This document shows positions 1 to 8,538 of a stretch of 24,110 bases of DNA, in pieces. The position numbers and the translations under genes are program-made. The notes below the pieces were generated by a model that did no database searches, had not been told where the DNA came from, and saw only the letters and a list, made by a program, of their open reading frames with translations. The first letter of the stretch is position 1, and every line of letters begins with the position of its first letter. Location of the stretch: positions 1-24,110 of the forward strand of contig DAOQXO010000031.1 of assembly GCA_035342635.1 (NCBI GenBank), read 5' to 3'. This DNA comes from CADEFQ01 sp035342635 (lineage in GTDB: Bacteria > Pseudomonadota > Gammaproteobacteria > Steroidobacterales > Steroidobacteraceae).

Positions 1-1325
1 GGCAACGAACTCACCGACGCACCACTGGCCGCCCGGCTCGGTGCCCGCCTGCTCCGCAGGTACACCCATACGGCCCACAGTGCGACTACGGCATTGGCGA
101 CACCCACCAGCGTGAAGGGCGCCGACGGCGCGACGTGGTCGTACAGCAACCCTCCCGCCCATGATATCGCGAGTATGCCGAGGCCTCCGCAGAACGCCTG
201 CAGGCCGAACACCGAGCCGCGCGATTCCCGCGGCGCCTCCTGGCCGAGCAGGATCGTGGCCGCGAGAATCGTGCTCGACTGCCCTACGCCCAGCATGATC
301 AGCGCAGGAAGCGCCGACGTCGCGACGATGTCGTCCTGCATGCCGACCCAGCCGTAGCCCACCAGCGCAAGCGCGAACGCCCCGGCGAAGTGCACGGTGC
401 GGTTCATGTGATCGGCGAGCCAGCCGTATACAGGCGCCCACACCATCGCGGTGAGCTGCGTGACACCGATCGTGATGCCGACGCGCCCGGCCGCCTGGGC
501 CGCCGAGAGCCCCTCCTGCTGTGCCGACTGTGCGGCCCACAGGGCCAGAAACAGCGTGATCAGGCTCAGGTCGGCACGCGATATGAAGCCGCCGCCGTAG
601 GCGAGCGCAATGCGCGGGTTGCGCGCTGCCTGCATTCCCTCGCGGATGAGCGCGAGCATCGGCTTGCGTGACTTCACCTGGGTCGGGAGTCCCGGCTTCA
701 GGCCGAACATCACACACGCGGCGAGCAGCGCCACCGCGCCGATCGTGAAGAACGCATAGCGGCCCGCCTCGAGCTGGCTCGCGCCGGCCGCCGCATACAG
801 GCGCGGCAACTGCGTGAGCCCGAGCAGGAATACCACCGAACCCAGGGCGTTGAGGAAAAACGCCACTCCGCTCAGCTTGCCGCGCGAGCTCTCGCGCGGG
901 TAGTCGGCGAGCACGGTTGCGAGCATCGCGCCGAGCGCTGCCACCGCGCAGCCGAACACCACGCGGTAGGCAACCAGTTCGGGCAGGGAATCGGCGAGCG
1001 GATAGAGGAAATACGCGATCGAGATCAGCAGGAAGCCGCCCACATAGACCGGCCGGCGCCCAATGCGGTCCGACAGCGCGCCCCACCAGCCGATCACCAG
1101 CAGGATGATGACTTCCTGCCAGCCCTGCAGCAGGCCCGAGGCACGCCCGTGCTGCGCCTCCGGCAGCGACAGGTTCACGCTCAGGATGAACGGCGTCATC
1201 GCCGACAGGTAGGCGAACAGCCCGATGCTGACGAAGGCAGCAAAGAGGTAGGCCAATGCGTGTCGCGGCAGCACGCCGGGCGCCAGTTCGATAAAAGCCA
1301 GTCTGCGCGGTGTTTCGTTCGTCAC
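1..1325 (-). CDS. MFS transporter, C-terminus cut by window edge
   Basis: This is a major facilitator superfamily permease of the inner membrane; the substrate cannot be told from sequence. About 441 codons are visible, with successive hydrophobic helices typical of a 12-helix MFS protein. The MFS motif A is clear in the loop between helices 2 and 3 (GALSDRIGRRPV). The chosen start is a GTG at 1325 preceded by GGGGA; an in-frame stop lies 11 codons upstream, so no much longer form is possible. The frame is still open at base 1, so the C-terminus is missing, although the arginine-rich, non-hydrophobic tail suggests only a few residues are lost. It lies 44 bases downstream of the P1B ATPase on the same strand and may be co-transcribed with it, which would make it part of the metal-response operon. 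The family call is firm; the role is inferred from position only. Confidence 0.88.
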   Translation of the reverse strand, partial: MTNETPRRLAFIELAPGVLPRHALAYLFAAFVSIGLFAYLSAMTPFILSVNLSLPEAQHGRASGLLQGWQEVIILLVIGWWGALSDRIGRRPVYVGGFLLISIAYFLYPLADSLPELVAYRVVFGCAVAALGAMLATVLADYPRESSRGKLSGVAFFLNALGSVVFLLGLTQLPRLYAAAGASQLEAGRYAFFTIGAVALLAACVMFGLKPGLPTQVKSRKPMLALIREGMQAARNPRIALAYGGGFISRADLSLITLFLALWAAQSAQQEGLSAAQAAGRVGITIGVTQLTAMVWAPVYGWLADHMNRTVHFAGAFALALVGYGWVGMQDDIVATSALPALIMLGVGQSSTILAATILLGQEAPRESRGSVFGLQAFCGGLGILAISWAGGLLYDHVAPSAPFTLVGVANAVVALWAVWVYLRSRRAPSRAASGASVSSL

Positions 1326-1369
1326 GCTGTCCCCGTATTTTTCGTTGGCGCCGGGTCAGCGGCTGCTGC

Positions 1370-3673
1370 TCAGGCGCGCAGCATTCTCATGCCATTCATC
1401 GTCACGAGCAATGTGGCGCCCACATCCGCCGCCACCGCCAACCACAAGGTGGCCCAGCCCGGAATCGTGATCGCGAGGAATGCGAGCTTCAGGCCGAGCG
1501 AGAGTACGATGTTCTGCTTGACCAGCCGACGGGAACGGCGCGCGATGGCAAACGCGCGCGGCAGGATGCCGAGGTCGTCCTGCATCAGCACGACATCGGC
1601 GCTTTCCATGGCCTGGGCAGTGCCCGCCGCCCCCATCGCAATGCCGACATCGGCGCGCGCGAGCGCCGGCGCATCGTTGATGCCATCGCCCACCATCGCG
1701 ACCTCGCCATGCCTCGCCTTCAGCAGCTCGAGCTCGCGCATCTTGTCGGCCGGCAGCAGGCCGGCCCGCACTTCGTCGATACCGGGGATGGCACGCGCCA
1801 CGCGCGCCGCGACGCGTGGATTGTCACCGGTGAGCATGATGGTACGCAGGCCGGGGACTGCCCGCTGCAGCGCCTCGAGCGCGGCCGAGATCCCGGCACG
1901 CGGCTGGTCCTCGACGGCGATCAGGCCGACGAATTCGGCATCGCGCGCGACCAGCATCGTGGTGCGCTCCGCGTCGCGCAACACGGACGCCAGTTGCTCC
2001 GGCACCGGCAGCGCGAGGTCCGGCTCGGCGAACAACGCCTCGCCGCCGATCGCCACGCGATGCCCGCCCACCTCGCCCACGATGCCCCTGCCAGGCAGGG
2101 CGCGCACCGCGACCGCCTGCGGATGACGATGAGCCACGCCGCGCAGTTGCGCGGCATCGCGGATCGCCCTGGAAACGGGATGCTCCGAGGACTGCTCGAC
2201 CGCCGCGGCGAGCGCCAGCACGTCATCGCAGGCCGCGCAGTCACCGTTCAGCGTATCGGGGTGCACGCAGTCGCGTCCCGCGAACGCGCTCACGGCCAGC
2301 ACTCCCGAGGTGAGCGTGCCGGTCTTGTCGAAGGCGACCGCGCTCACGTCGGCGAGCGCATCGAGCCGCTCACCGCCCTTGACCAGCACGCCGAGCTGCG
2401 CAAGCCGCGTGAGGCTGCTGACGACGGCGACCGGAATGCTGATCACGAGCGCACAGGGGCAGGCGACGATCAGCAGCGCGAGACCGCGGTAGAGCCAGCC
2501 GTGGCCGCCCGCGTGGTCGAGCAGCGGCTGACCGAAGGCGAGCACCGGCACGAGCACCACCGCAATGGCGAGCAGCACGACCGCGGGCGTGTACCAGCGC
2601 GCAAAACGGTCGATGAAGCGTTCCGCCGGCGAGCGCTCGGCCTGCGCCTGCTCGACGAGACGCGCGATGCGCGCGATGGTGGAGTCTCCGGCGACGCGCA
2701 GCGCCTCGATCTCGAGCGCGCCCTCGCCGTTGACGGTACCGGCGAGCACGGTGTCGTCGACATCCTTGGCCACCGGCATGCTCTCGCCGGTGACTGCCGC
2801 CTCGTTCAGGCTCGATGCGCCGCCCACGACCCGGCCGTCGACCGGCACGCGCTCACCGGGCCGCACCAGCAGCCGCGCGCCCACCGTGACCGCATCGACC
2901 GGCACGGTCTCATGGTGATAGTGCTCGTGTCCGGCCTCGTGGTCGTGCGCCGAATGGGCGTGCGCGGAGTGTTCGTGCTTCGCCGCGGCCTCGTGGCTCG
3001 CACGGTGCAGGCGCATCACCGTCGCTGTCTGCGGCTGCAGCGCGAGGAGGCTGCGCAGCGAATCGCGGGCGCGATCGGCGCTGTAGGCCTCGAGCGCCTC
3101 GCCGAGCGTGTACAGCAGGATCACGGTCACCGCCTCGCCGCCGGCGTCGATCGCCAGCGCGCCGAGCGTGGCGATTGCCATCAGCAGGTCGATCGTGATG
3201 CGATGGCTGTAGAGCAGCGCGCGCAGCCCTTTGCCGAACACCGGCAGGCCGGTGACGAGCACGGTGAGGAGGAAGACCAGCGACAGGGCGCGTGCCGGCA
3301 TTACGACGGGCGCCGCGAGCGCAAGCGCCGTGGCGGCGAGCACGACGAGGGTGGCAATGCTCGCGATGCGCAGCCGCGGCTGGCTCCACAGGAAGCGCAG
3401 GAAGCCGGCCAGCCCGCGGTGCTCCAGTCCGACGCTGGCGGCCGCCGGAGCCGCGCCCGCCGCGCTCTCGCCCTGCAGCCGATAGCCGAGCTGCGTGAGG
3501 CGATTCTCGATGACCTCGAGCGCCACGTCGCCTTCGATACGCATCGACTCGGTGGCGAAATCGACGCTGACGGCGCGCACGCCCGGCAGTTTGCGGATGC
3601 CGTCCTCGATCGTGAGGGCGCAGCTGCCGCAGTCCATGCCGGCAATCTTCAGTCGGGTGGCGGCGCTTTCCAT
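1370..3673 (-). CDS. Heavy-metal P1B-type ATPase (Zn/Cd/Pb class)
   Basis: This is an inner-membrane ATP-driven efflux pump of 767 residues. An N-terminal heavy-metal-associated domain carries GMDCGSC (C15, C18). Paired helices lead to the actuator domain with TGES. The metal-site motif CPC (C405-P-C407) is followed by the phosphorylation motif DKTGTLT (D449), then by TGDN and GDGINDAP. The last helices carry a conserved lysine and an ADVG aspartate, as in ZntA/CadA. These features point to the P1B-2 group that exports Zn, Cd or Pb; the exact ion is inferred. A histidine-rich stretch at about residues 233-255 is inserted between the second membrane pair and the actuator domain. The start at 3673 was chosen because the HMA fold begins at once and because upstream in-frame sequence runs through the MerR-type promoter. 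It lies directly downstream of the merR-type gene. Confidence 0.95.
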   Translation of the reverse strand: MESAATRLKIAGMDCGSCALTIEDGIRKLPGVRAVSVDFATESMRIEGDVALEVIENRLTQLGYRLQGESAAGAAPAAASVGLEHRGLAGFLRFLWSQPRLRIASIATLVVLAATALALAAPVVMPARALSLVFLLTVLVTGLPVFGKGLRALLYSHRITIDLLMAIATLGALAIDAGGEAVTVILLYTLGEALEAYSADRARDSLRSLLALQPQTATVMRLHRASHEAAAKHEHSAHAHSAHDHEAGHEHYHHETVPVDAVTVGARLLVRPGERVPVDGRVVGGASSLNEAAVTGESMPVAKDVDDTVLAGTVNGEGALEIEALRVAGDSTIARIARLVEQAQAERSPAERFIDRFARWYTPAVVLLAIAVVLVPVLAFGQPLLDHAGGHGWLYRGLALLIVACPCALVISIPVAVVSSLTRLAQLGVLVKGGERLDALADVSAVAFDKTGTLTSGVLAVSAFAGRDCVHPDTLNGDCAACDDVLALAAAVEQSSEHPVSRAIRDAAQLRGVAHRHPQAVAVRALPGRGIVGEVGGHRVAIGGEALFAEPDLALPVPEQLASVLRDAERTTMLVARDAEFVGLIAVEDQPRAGISAALEALQRAVPGLRTIMLTGDNPRVAARVARAIPGIDEVRAGLLPADKMRELELLKARHGEVAMVGDGINDAPALARADVGIAMGAAGTAQAMESADVVLMQDDLGILPRAFAIARRSRRLVKQNIVLSLGLKLAFLAITIPGWATLWLAVAADVGATLLVTMNGMRMLRA

Positions 3674-3680
3674 GCGGCCA

Positions 3681-3711
3681 TCCTGCACCTTGAACCCTGC
3701 TTCAAGGTCAA
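3681..3711 (-). promoter_or_regulatory. MerR-type promoter/operator for the P1B ATPase
   Basis: Read on the minus strand, a -35 hexamer TTGACC (3711-3706) runs into the perfect dyad ACCTTGAA-N6-TTCAAGGT (3708-3687). This is followed by GCAGGAT at 3687-3681 as the -10 region. The long spacer of 19-20 bp with a centred dyad is the hallmark of promoters remodelled by MerR-family activators. The stop codon of the regulator gene lies inside the -35 hexamer. The element is nearly identical to the one at 4506-4537. Confidence 0.85.
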
Positions 3712-4502
3712 GTCGCAGCCTCGAGCGCCAGGAACAGCTGTGCAATCAGGAAGGCGTTGTCGCCGCGTGCCCGCAGCAGCAGACCGTCGGGCGTCGGCGC
3801 CAGGCTCACGTCGACGTGCACGCGGCAGCCCGCCTCGGCGAGCACCAGCTTCTCGAGCGCCTCCCGCACGGCTGCACCGCGGTCACGCACGAGGATCGAG
3901 TAGCCGTCGTTTTCCTTCCAGACGTGCAGGTGGCGGCCGCGCAGTGCCGCGAACACCTTGTCCTGTTCGACCGAGGCGAGCGCACAGCCGAGCCGCTTGA
4001 TCAGCCCGTACATGGTCGAGGGCGCGGCCCGCTGCGGCCCGTGGCCGCAGACATGGTCGACGAGCCGGCGGTAAACGCGCGCGACGTCGTCGCCGCCGGC
4101 GTGGCCCACCCGCCTGGTCAGGTCGTCGAGGAACAGCTCGAGTTCGTGCCGCAGCACCAGCAATTCGGTCAGCCGGCGCTCGATCTCGAGAAAGCGCTGC
4201 TCGGCGATGCCGACCACACTCGTGCCGCGCCCGCCCTCCCCTGATTCGCCGGCAAGGAGCAGCCTGATGTCGCCGAGCGAAAACCCGAGCCGCTGCGCGC
4301 GATGGATGAACAGCAGCGAGCGCAGCGCGGTACGCGGATACAGCCGGTAGCCGGACGGCGAGCGCGCAGGCGCCGGCAGCAGGCCCTCGCGCTCGTAGAA
4401 GCGCAGCATCGAGGTGCTGACGCCGGCGCGCCTGGCGAGCTGTCCGATGGTCAGTTGCGAGCTTGCGGACGGATCCGCTTCTGCCTTGCGTTTCGCTACC
4501 AT
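3708..4502 (-). CDS. MerR-family regulator with extra C-terminal domain
   Basis: This 264-residue regulator has a MerR winged helix-turn-helix at about residues 17-84 (IGQLARRAGVSTSMLRFYEREG, with the following GYRLYP). A helical dimerisation segment follows at about 98-130, then an unrecognised domain of about 130 residues. Typical metal-sensing MerR proteins are 130-150 residues long and bind metal through a cysteine pair after the dimer helix. Here only C152 (in HVCGHG), C173 and C226 occur, and no CxxxxxxxC loop is visible. The gene starts three bases from the -35 hexamer of the divergent ABC promoter and ends inside the -35 of the ATPase promoter. It is therefore well placed to control both and probably itself. 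Metal-responsive activation is inferred from the operator layout and the ATPase; the sensed ligand is unknown. Confidence 0.9.
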   Translation of the reverse strand: MVAKRKAEADPSASSQLTIGQLARRAGVSTSMLRFYEREGLLPAPARSPSGYRLYPRTALRSLLFIHRAQRLGFSLGDIRLLLAGESGEGGRGTSVVGIAEQRFLEIERRLTELLVLRHELELFLDDLTRRVGHAGGDDVARVYRRLVDHVCGHGPQRAAPSTMYGLIKRLGCALASVEQDKVFAALRGRHLHVWKENDGYSILVRDRGAAVREALEKLVLAEAGCRVHVDVSLAPTPDGLLLRARGDNAFLIAQLFLALEAAT

Positions 4503-4505
4503 GTG

Positions 4506-4537
4506 TTGACCTTGAACTCTACTTCAAGGTGCAGGAT
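4506..4537 (+). promoter_or_regulatory. MerR-type promoter/operator for the ABC exporter pair
   Basis: The -35 hexamer TTGACC (4506-4511) is followed by the dyad ACCTTGAA-N6-TTCAAGGT (4509-4530) and GCAGGAT (4531-4537). Only the six central bases differ from the ATPase copy; 26 of 32 positions are shared, including the flanks outside the dyad. A transcript start near 4544 would leave a leader of about 19 bases before the GTG at 4563. The regulator start codon is at 4502-4500, so the site separates two divergent genes. Confidence 0.87.
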
Positions 4538-4562
4538 CTGCCCAGCAATCACGGGGGTGACT

Positions 4563-6287
4563 GTGCTCGGGATCGACAAGCGGCTGATGGTGGCGTCCAC
4601 GCGCCGATGGCTCGGCATCGGCATCGGCGCCGGCGTGCTCGGGCTGCTGGCGAGCCTGACCCTGTACTGGTTCATCGGGCGCGCGATCGACGCGATGGTG
4701 GGCGGCGACAACCTGCTCGCGACGTGGCTGCCCTGGGTGGGCGCGCTGCTCGCGGCCAAGTTCCTCCTTAGCTGGCTGTACCGCACCGCGCAGTACCGCG
4801 CCTCCTCGCGCACCAAGCTGACGGTCCGCGACCGCATCTACGAACATGCGCTGCGGCTCGGGCCGGCGGTGCTCGATCGCAAGCGCACCGGCGAACTGGT
4901 CAACATCGCGGTCGACGGCATGGACTGGATAGAGATGTACTACGGCATCTACTTCGTCCAGTTCGTGATCGGCATGGCGACCCCGCTGCTACTGTGCCTG
5001 TTCATCGGCTTCACCGACTGGGTCGTCGGCGTCGCGCTGCTCGTCAGCGTACCGCTCACGCCGCTGTTCCTCGGCATGATGGCGCGCAACTTCAGGAAGG
5101 CGAGCGAGCGCTTCGCGCAGGTCAATGCCGAACAGGGCGCCCGTTTCCTCGATTCGATCCAGGGCATGACGACCCTGAAGATGTTCAACCTCGGCAAGGT
5201 CCGCGGCGCCGAGATGCACGCTGCGAGCGAGCAGCAGCGCGTCGAGACGATGCGCCTGCTGCTCGTGAACCAGATGATGATCCTGTTCGTCGACTTCGAC
5301 TTTGCGCTCGGCACCACCCTGGTGCTGACGGTCACCGCACTGCTGCGTCTCGACGCCGGCGCACTGACGCCGGGGGCGGTGGTCGCGCTGATCCTCGCGA
5401 GCGCCGAGTTCGCGAGGCCGCTCACACTCGTCGGTCAGTTCTTCTTCGCCGGTGCGATTGGTCGCGCCTATGCGAAGAAGATCGCCGCCTTCCTCGGCGA
5501 GCAGCCGGGAGTCGCCGACCCGACCGGCGTCGCCCCGCCGCCGCTCGAAGCGCGGCCGGTCCTGTCGCTCAGGAACATCGTGTTCCGGTTCGCAGGCGCC
5601 TCGCGCCCGGCCGTCGACGGCCTCTCCCTCGACATCGTGCCGGGCGAGACCGTCGCGCTGGTCGGCGCCAGCGGCTCGGGCAAGACCACCGTAACCAACC
5701 TGATCCTGCGCACGATCGCACCCGACGCCGGCGAACTGGCCCTCGGCGGGCGCAACGTCGCTTCGGTGCCCGCCGACTGGGTGCGCGCGCACCTCGCGCT
5801 CGTTCCGCAGGATCCCTACCTCTTCTACGGCACGATCGCCGAGAACCTGCGTGTCGCGAAGCCCGACGCAAGCGATGACGAACTGGTCGCGGCCTGTCGC
5901 GCCGCCAGCATCCACGAGCACATCGCGGCGCTGCCACAGGGCTATGCGACCCGCGTCGGCGAGCGCGGCCTGTCGCTTTCCGGCGGCCAGGTGCAGCGCC
6001 TCGCGATCGCACGTGCGCTGCTGAAGGACGCGCCGATCGTGATTCTCGATGAACCCACCTCGCAGATCGATCTCGAGACCGAGGCGGTGATCCACGATGC
6101 CCTCGGGCACCTCACGCGCGACAGGACCGTGCTGCTGATCGCGCATCGCCTCAGCACCGTCGCGCGCGCCGACCGTATCGTCGTGATGGGCGACGGCAAG
6201 GTGCTCGAGTCCGGCTCGCACCCGGAACTGATCGCGCGTGGCGGCGTCTACGCCGACATGGTGGCGATCGGCGGGAGCGCGGCATGA
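4563..6287 (+). CDS. ABC exporter half-transporter, CydD-like
   Basis: This is a fused membrane and ATPase half-transporter of 574 residues. Six hydrophobic helices fill roughly residues 1-320. The nucleotide-binding domain carries Walker A GASGSGKTT (from residue 368), signature LSGGQ, Walker B VILDEPTS and the H-loop IAHRLSTV. The membrane part resembles CydD-type proteins, with MDWIEMYYGIY and a later DSIQGMTTLKMF. The start is a GTG at 4563 preceded five bases earlier by GGGGG; GTG 4557 and ATG 4587 are in-frame alternatives. Its TGA overlaps the start of the next half-transporter (ATGA), so the two surely form a heterodimer. True CydDC exports cysteine and glutathione for cytochrome bd assembly, but no cydAB is present here. 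The MerR-type promoter suggests export of a metal, a metal-thiol complex or a metallophore; that is inference. Confidence 0.9.
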   Translation: MLGIDKRLMVASTRRWLGIGIGAGVLGLLASLTLYWFIGRAIDAMVGGDNLLATWLPWVGALLAAKFLLSWLYRTAQYRASSRTKLTVRDRIYEHALRLGPAVLDRKRTGELVNIAVDGMDWIEMYYGIYFVQFVIGMATPLLLCLFIGFTDWVVGVALLVSVPLTPLFLGMMARNFRKASERFAQVNAEQGARFLDSIQGMTTLKMFNLGKVRGAEMHAASEQQRVETMRLLLVNQMMILFVDFDFALGTTLVLTVTALLRLDAGALTPGAVVALILASAEFARPLTLVGQFFFAGAIGRAYAKKIAAFLGEQPGVADPTGVAPPPLEARPVLSLRNIVFRFAGASRPAVDGLSLDIVPGETVALVGASGSGKTTVTNLILRTIAPDAGELALGGRNVASVPADWVRAHLALVPQDPYLFYGTIAENLRVAKPDASDDELVAACRAASIHEHIAALPQGYATRVGERGLSLSGGQVQRLAIARALLKDAPIVILDEPTSQIDLETEAVIHDALGHLTRDRTVLLIAHRLSTVARADRIVVMGDGKVLESGSHPELIARGGVYADMVAIGGSAA

Positions 6288-8098
6288 GCAAGCTGCAACT
6301 GCTGCGCCGCCTGCTCGCCTTCATGCGGCCGCTGAACGGCGTCATGCTGGTTTCGGTCACTGCGCGCACCGTGAAGCTGCTGATGCAGACGGCGCTGATC
6401 GCGTTTGCAGCGGCCAGCGTGGCGCGCCACGTCGCGGACCCGGCTGCCGGCGCGATCGGCCATGTGGTCCTCGGCCTCATGGGCTATGCCCTGCTGCTCG
6501 GCCTGTCGAACTACATCGAGACCTACACGGGCCACTTCGTCGCTTTTCGCCTGCTGTCGATGCTGCGCAACGAGTTCTACGACCGCATGGAACCGCTGGC
6601 GCCGGCGGGCACGGGCCAGCTGCGCTCGGGAGACGCCGTCTCGCGCGTCGTCAGCGATTGCGAGCGCATCGAGCCGTTCTACGCGCACACGATCGCGCCG
6701 GTGATCACGGCCTTCGTCGTGCCGGCGGTCCTGCTGTGGATCCTGGGCCACTACGTCCACCCGACATACGCCTGGACCCTGCTGCCGTTCATGCTCGCGA
6801 TGGCGCTCGTGCTGCCCGTGGTCACCGCGCTGTCGGGCGGCCGCGGCAGCGAACCGTGGCGCCGGGCGCAGGGCGAAGTGAACGCCGCGCTGACCGACAG
6901 CCTGCAGGGCATCCGCGATACCGTCGCCTTCGGCTACGGCGACCGGCGCCGCAGGCTGATGTGGGAGATCGGCGAGCGCCTCAAGAAAGGCCAGGACGCG
7001 ATGACGCGCGCAGACGCCCTGCAACGCGGTGTGACGGAGCTGGTGATCGCGACGGCGGCCATCGCCACGCTGTGGGTCAGCTGGGATCTCTACCAGGCCG
7101 GCGCGATCGAGCCGCTGCGCGACATCCCGATCGCCGTCGCCATCGCCATTACCGGCTTCAATGCCCCGCAGGCGATGAACAACGTGGTCGGCGATTTCCA
7201 GGTCGCGATGATTTCGGCGCGACGCCTGTTCGAGCTGATGAACCAGAAGCCGGCCGTCGAGAACCTGGTCACGAGCTCCCCGCCGCCGGCCGACGCCTCG
7301 CTGGCGCTGCGTAACGTGAGCTTCACGTACGACCCGGCGGCACAGTCCGCCGCGCCGGTGCTGCGCGACATCAGCTTCGAGGTCGAAGCCGGCCGCCACG
7401 TCGCGCTGGTCGGGTCGAGCGGCGCGGGCAAGAGCACGATCGCCAACCTGCTGCTGCGATTCTGGGATGCGACCGAAGGCACGGTCTTGGTCGGCGGGCG
7501 GCCCGTGCGCGACTACACCCTCGAGGACCTGCGCGGCCACATTGCCGTCGTCTCGCAGCGCAACTACACATTCAACACGACGATCGGCGAGAACATCCGC
7601 ATGGGCCGACCCGACGCCACGCTGGCCGAAGTCGACGAGGCCGCACGACGTGCGCAGCTTGCGGACTGGATAGCCAGCCTGCCGCTCGGCTACGAGACGC
7701 AGGTCGGCGAAATGGGCAGCAAGATCTCGGGCGGACAGCGCCAGCGCATCGCGATCGCGCGCGCACTGCTGAAGGATGCGCCGATCCTGGTCCTCGACGA
7801 GGCAACCTCGAATCTCGACGTCGAATCGGAACGCGAGGTGAATGCCGCGATCCGCGAACTCGCGCAGGGACGCACCACGCTCACGATCGCGCACCGCCTG
7901 TCGACCGTACTCAGCGCCGACGAGATCCTGGTACTCGAGCACGGCCGCATCGTCGAGCGCGGCACGCATGCGACGCTGCTCGCGCAGCGCGGCGTCTATG
8001 CGCGCCTGTTCGAGCTGCAGCAGGACGAGGTGGACATGCGCATCGCCGGTCCCGCCGCGCAGGCCGCGCGCGGCACCAGCGGCCCTGCAATACCGTAG
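6284..8098 (+). CDS. ABC exporter half-transporter, CydC-like
   Basis: This is the second half-transporter of the pair, 604 residues. The membrane domain (about residues 1-320) carries the CydC-like stretch IETYTGHFVAFRLL and later VSDCERIEPFYAHTIAP. The ATPase domain has Walker A GSSGAGKST (from residue 377), signature ISGGQ, Walker B LVLDEATS and H-loop IAHRLSTV. Both ATP sites of the presumed heterodimer therefore look competent apart from the mild L-to-I change in this signature. The ATG overlaps the stop of the upstream gene, giving translational coupling. The protein has no N-terminal substrate-binding or peptidase domain. The substrate is unknown; the link to metal stress rests on the shared MerR-type promoter. 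Confidence 0.9.
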   Translation: MSKLQLLRRLLAFMRPLNGVMLVSVTARTVKLLMQTALIAFAAASVARHVADPAAGAIGHVVLGLMGYALLLGLSNYIETYTGHFVAFRLLSMLRNEFYDRMEPLAPAGTGQLRSGDAVSRVVSDCERIEPFYAHTIAPVITAFVVPAVLLWILGHYVHPTYAWTLLPFMLAMALVLPVVTALSGGRGSEPWRRAQGEVNAALTDSLQGIRDTVAFGYGDRRRRLMWEIGERLKKGQDAMTRADALQRGVTELVIATAAIATLWVSWDLYQAGAIEPLRDIPIAVAIAITGFNAPQAMNNVVGDFQVAMISARRLFELMNQKPAVENLVTSSPPPADASLALRNVSFTYDPAAQSAAPVLRDISFEVEAGRHVALVGSSGAGKSTIANLLLRFWDATEGTVLVGGRPVRDYTLEDLRGHIAVVSQRNYTFNTTIGENIRMGRPDATLAEVDEAARRAQLADWIASLPLGYETQVGEMGSKISGGQRQRIAIARALLKDAPILVLDEATSNLDVESEREVNAAIRELAQGRTTLTIAHRLSTVLSADEILVLEHGRIVERGTHATLLAQRGVYARLFELQQDEVDMRIAGPAAQAARGTSGPAIP

Positions 8099-8153
8099 AC
8101 TTGATGGCCCGCAAACCAGGGATTGGAAAGGCAGCAACTACGGGAGCCTCTCG

Positions 8154-8537
8154 ATGCGCAAGCTGGTGCTGGTCGTCGTCGGCCTGGTGTTTACCGGGCT
8201 GGCACTGCTCGGCGCGGTGCTTCCCGGCCTGCCCACCACGCCCTTCCTGATCGTTGCGTTGTGGGCGTTCGCGCGATCGTCCCGGAGATTGACTCTCTGG
8301 CTCGAGCGCGTACCGATCCTGCAATCGGCATTGCGCGATGCACAGCGATTCGAGGAACGCCGCGAGCTGCGCCTCACAGTCAAGCTTGCGGCGATCGCCC
8401 TCGCCTGGGGTTCGGTCCTGTTCGTGGCCTGGTGGAAGCGCTCGCTGACCGAACCGCTGGTCGGCGTCATGGTGCTGGGTGCGATCGCGGGGACCGTGAC
8501 GATGATATTGATTCCGACGGACCGGGAACCTCGCTAG
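8154..8537 (+). CDS. DUF454 (YbaN-like) inner-membrane protein
   Basis: This small membrane protein of 127 residues carries the family hallmark LPGLPTTPF near residue 25, followed by an FARSS motif. An N-terminal hydrophobic segment and two more at about residues 77-120 are visible. The start ATG has GGGAG seven bases upstream. It lies 55 bases after the ABC exporter genes on the same strand and could be the last gene of that operon. It converges with the decarboxylase gene with a single base between the two stops, leaving no room for a conventional terminator. The family has no firmly assigned biochemical function. Confidence 0.9.
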   Translation: MRKLVLVVVGLVFTGLALLGAVLPGLPTTPFLIVALWAFARSSRRLTLWLERVPILQSALRDAQRFEERRELRLTVKLAAIALAWGSVLFVAWWKRSLTEPLVGVMVLGAIAGTVTMILIPTDREPR

Positions 8538-8538
8538 C

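Noticed and set aside
1310..4000. Very long plus-strand open frame opposite the P1B ATPase
   Set aside because: Its translation is rich in Arg, His, Gln and Asp without any domain, and the minus strand carries all ATPase motifs. It is a codon-bias shadow of GC-rich coding DNA.
4563..8098. True cydDC genes for cytochrome bd assembly
   Set aside because: No cydAB nearby, and the promoter is of MerR metal type; only CydDC-like is supported.
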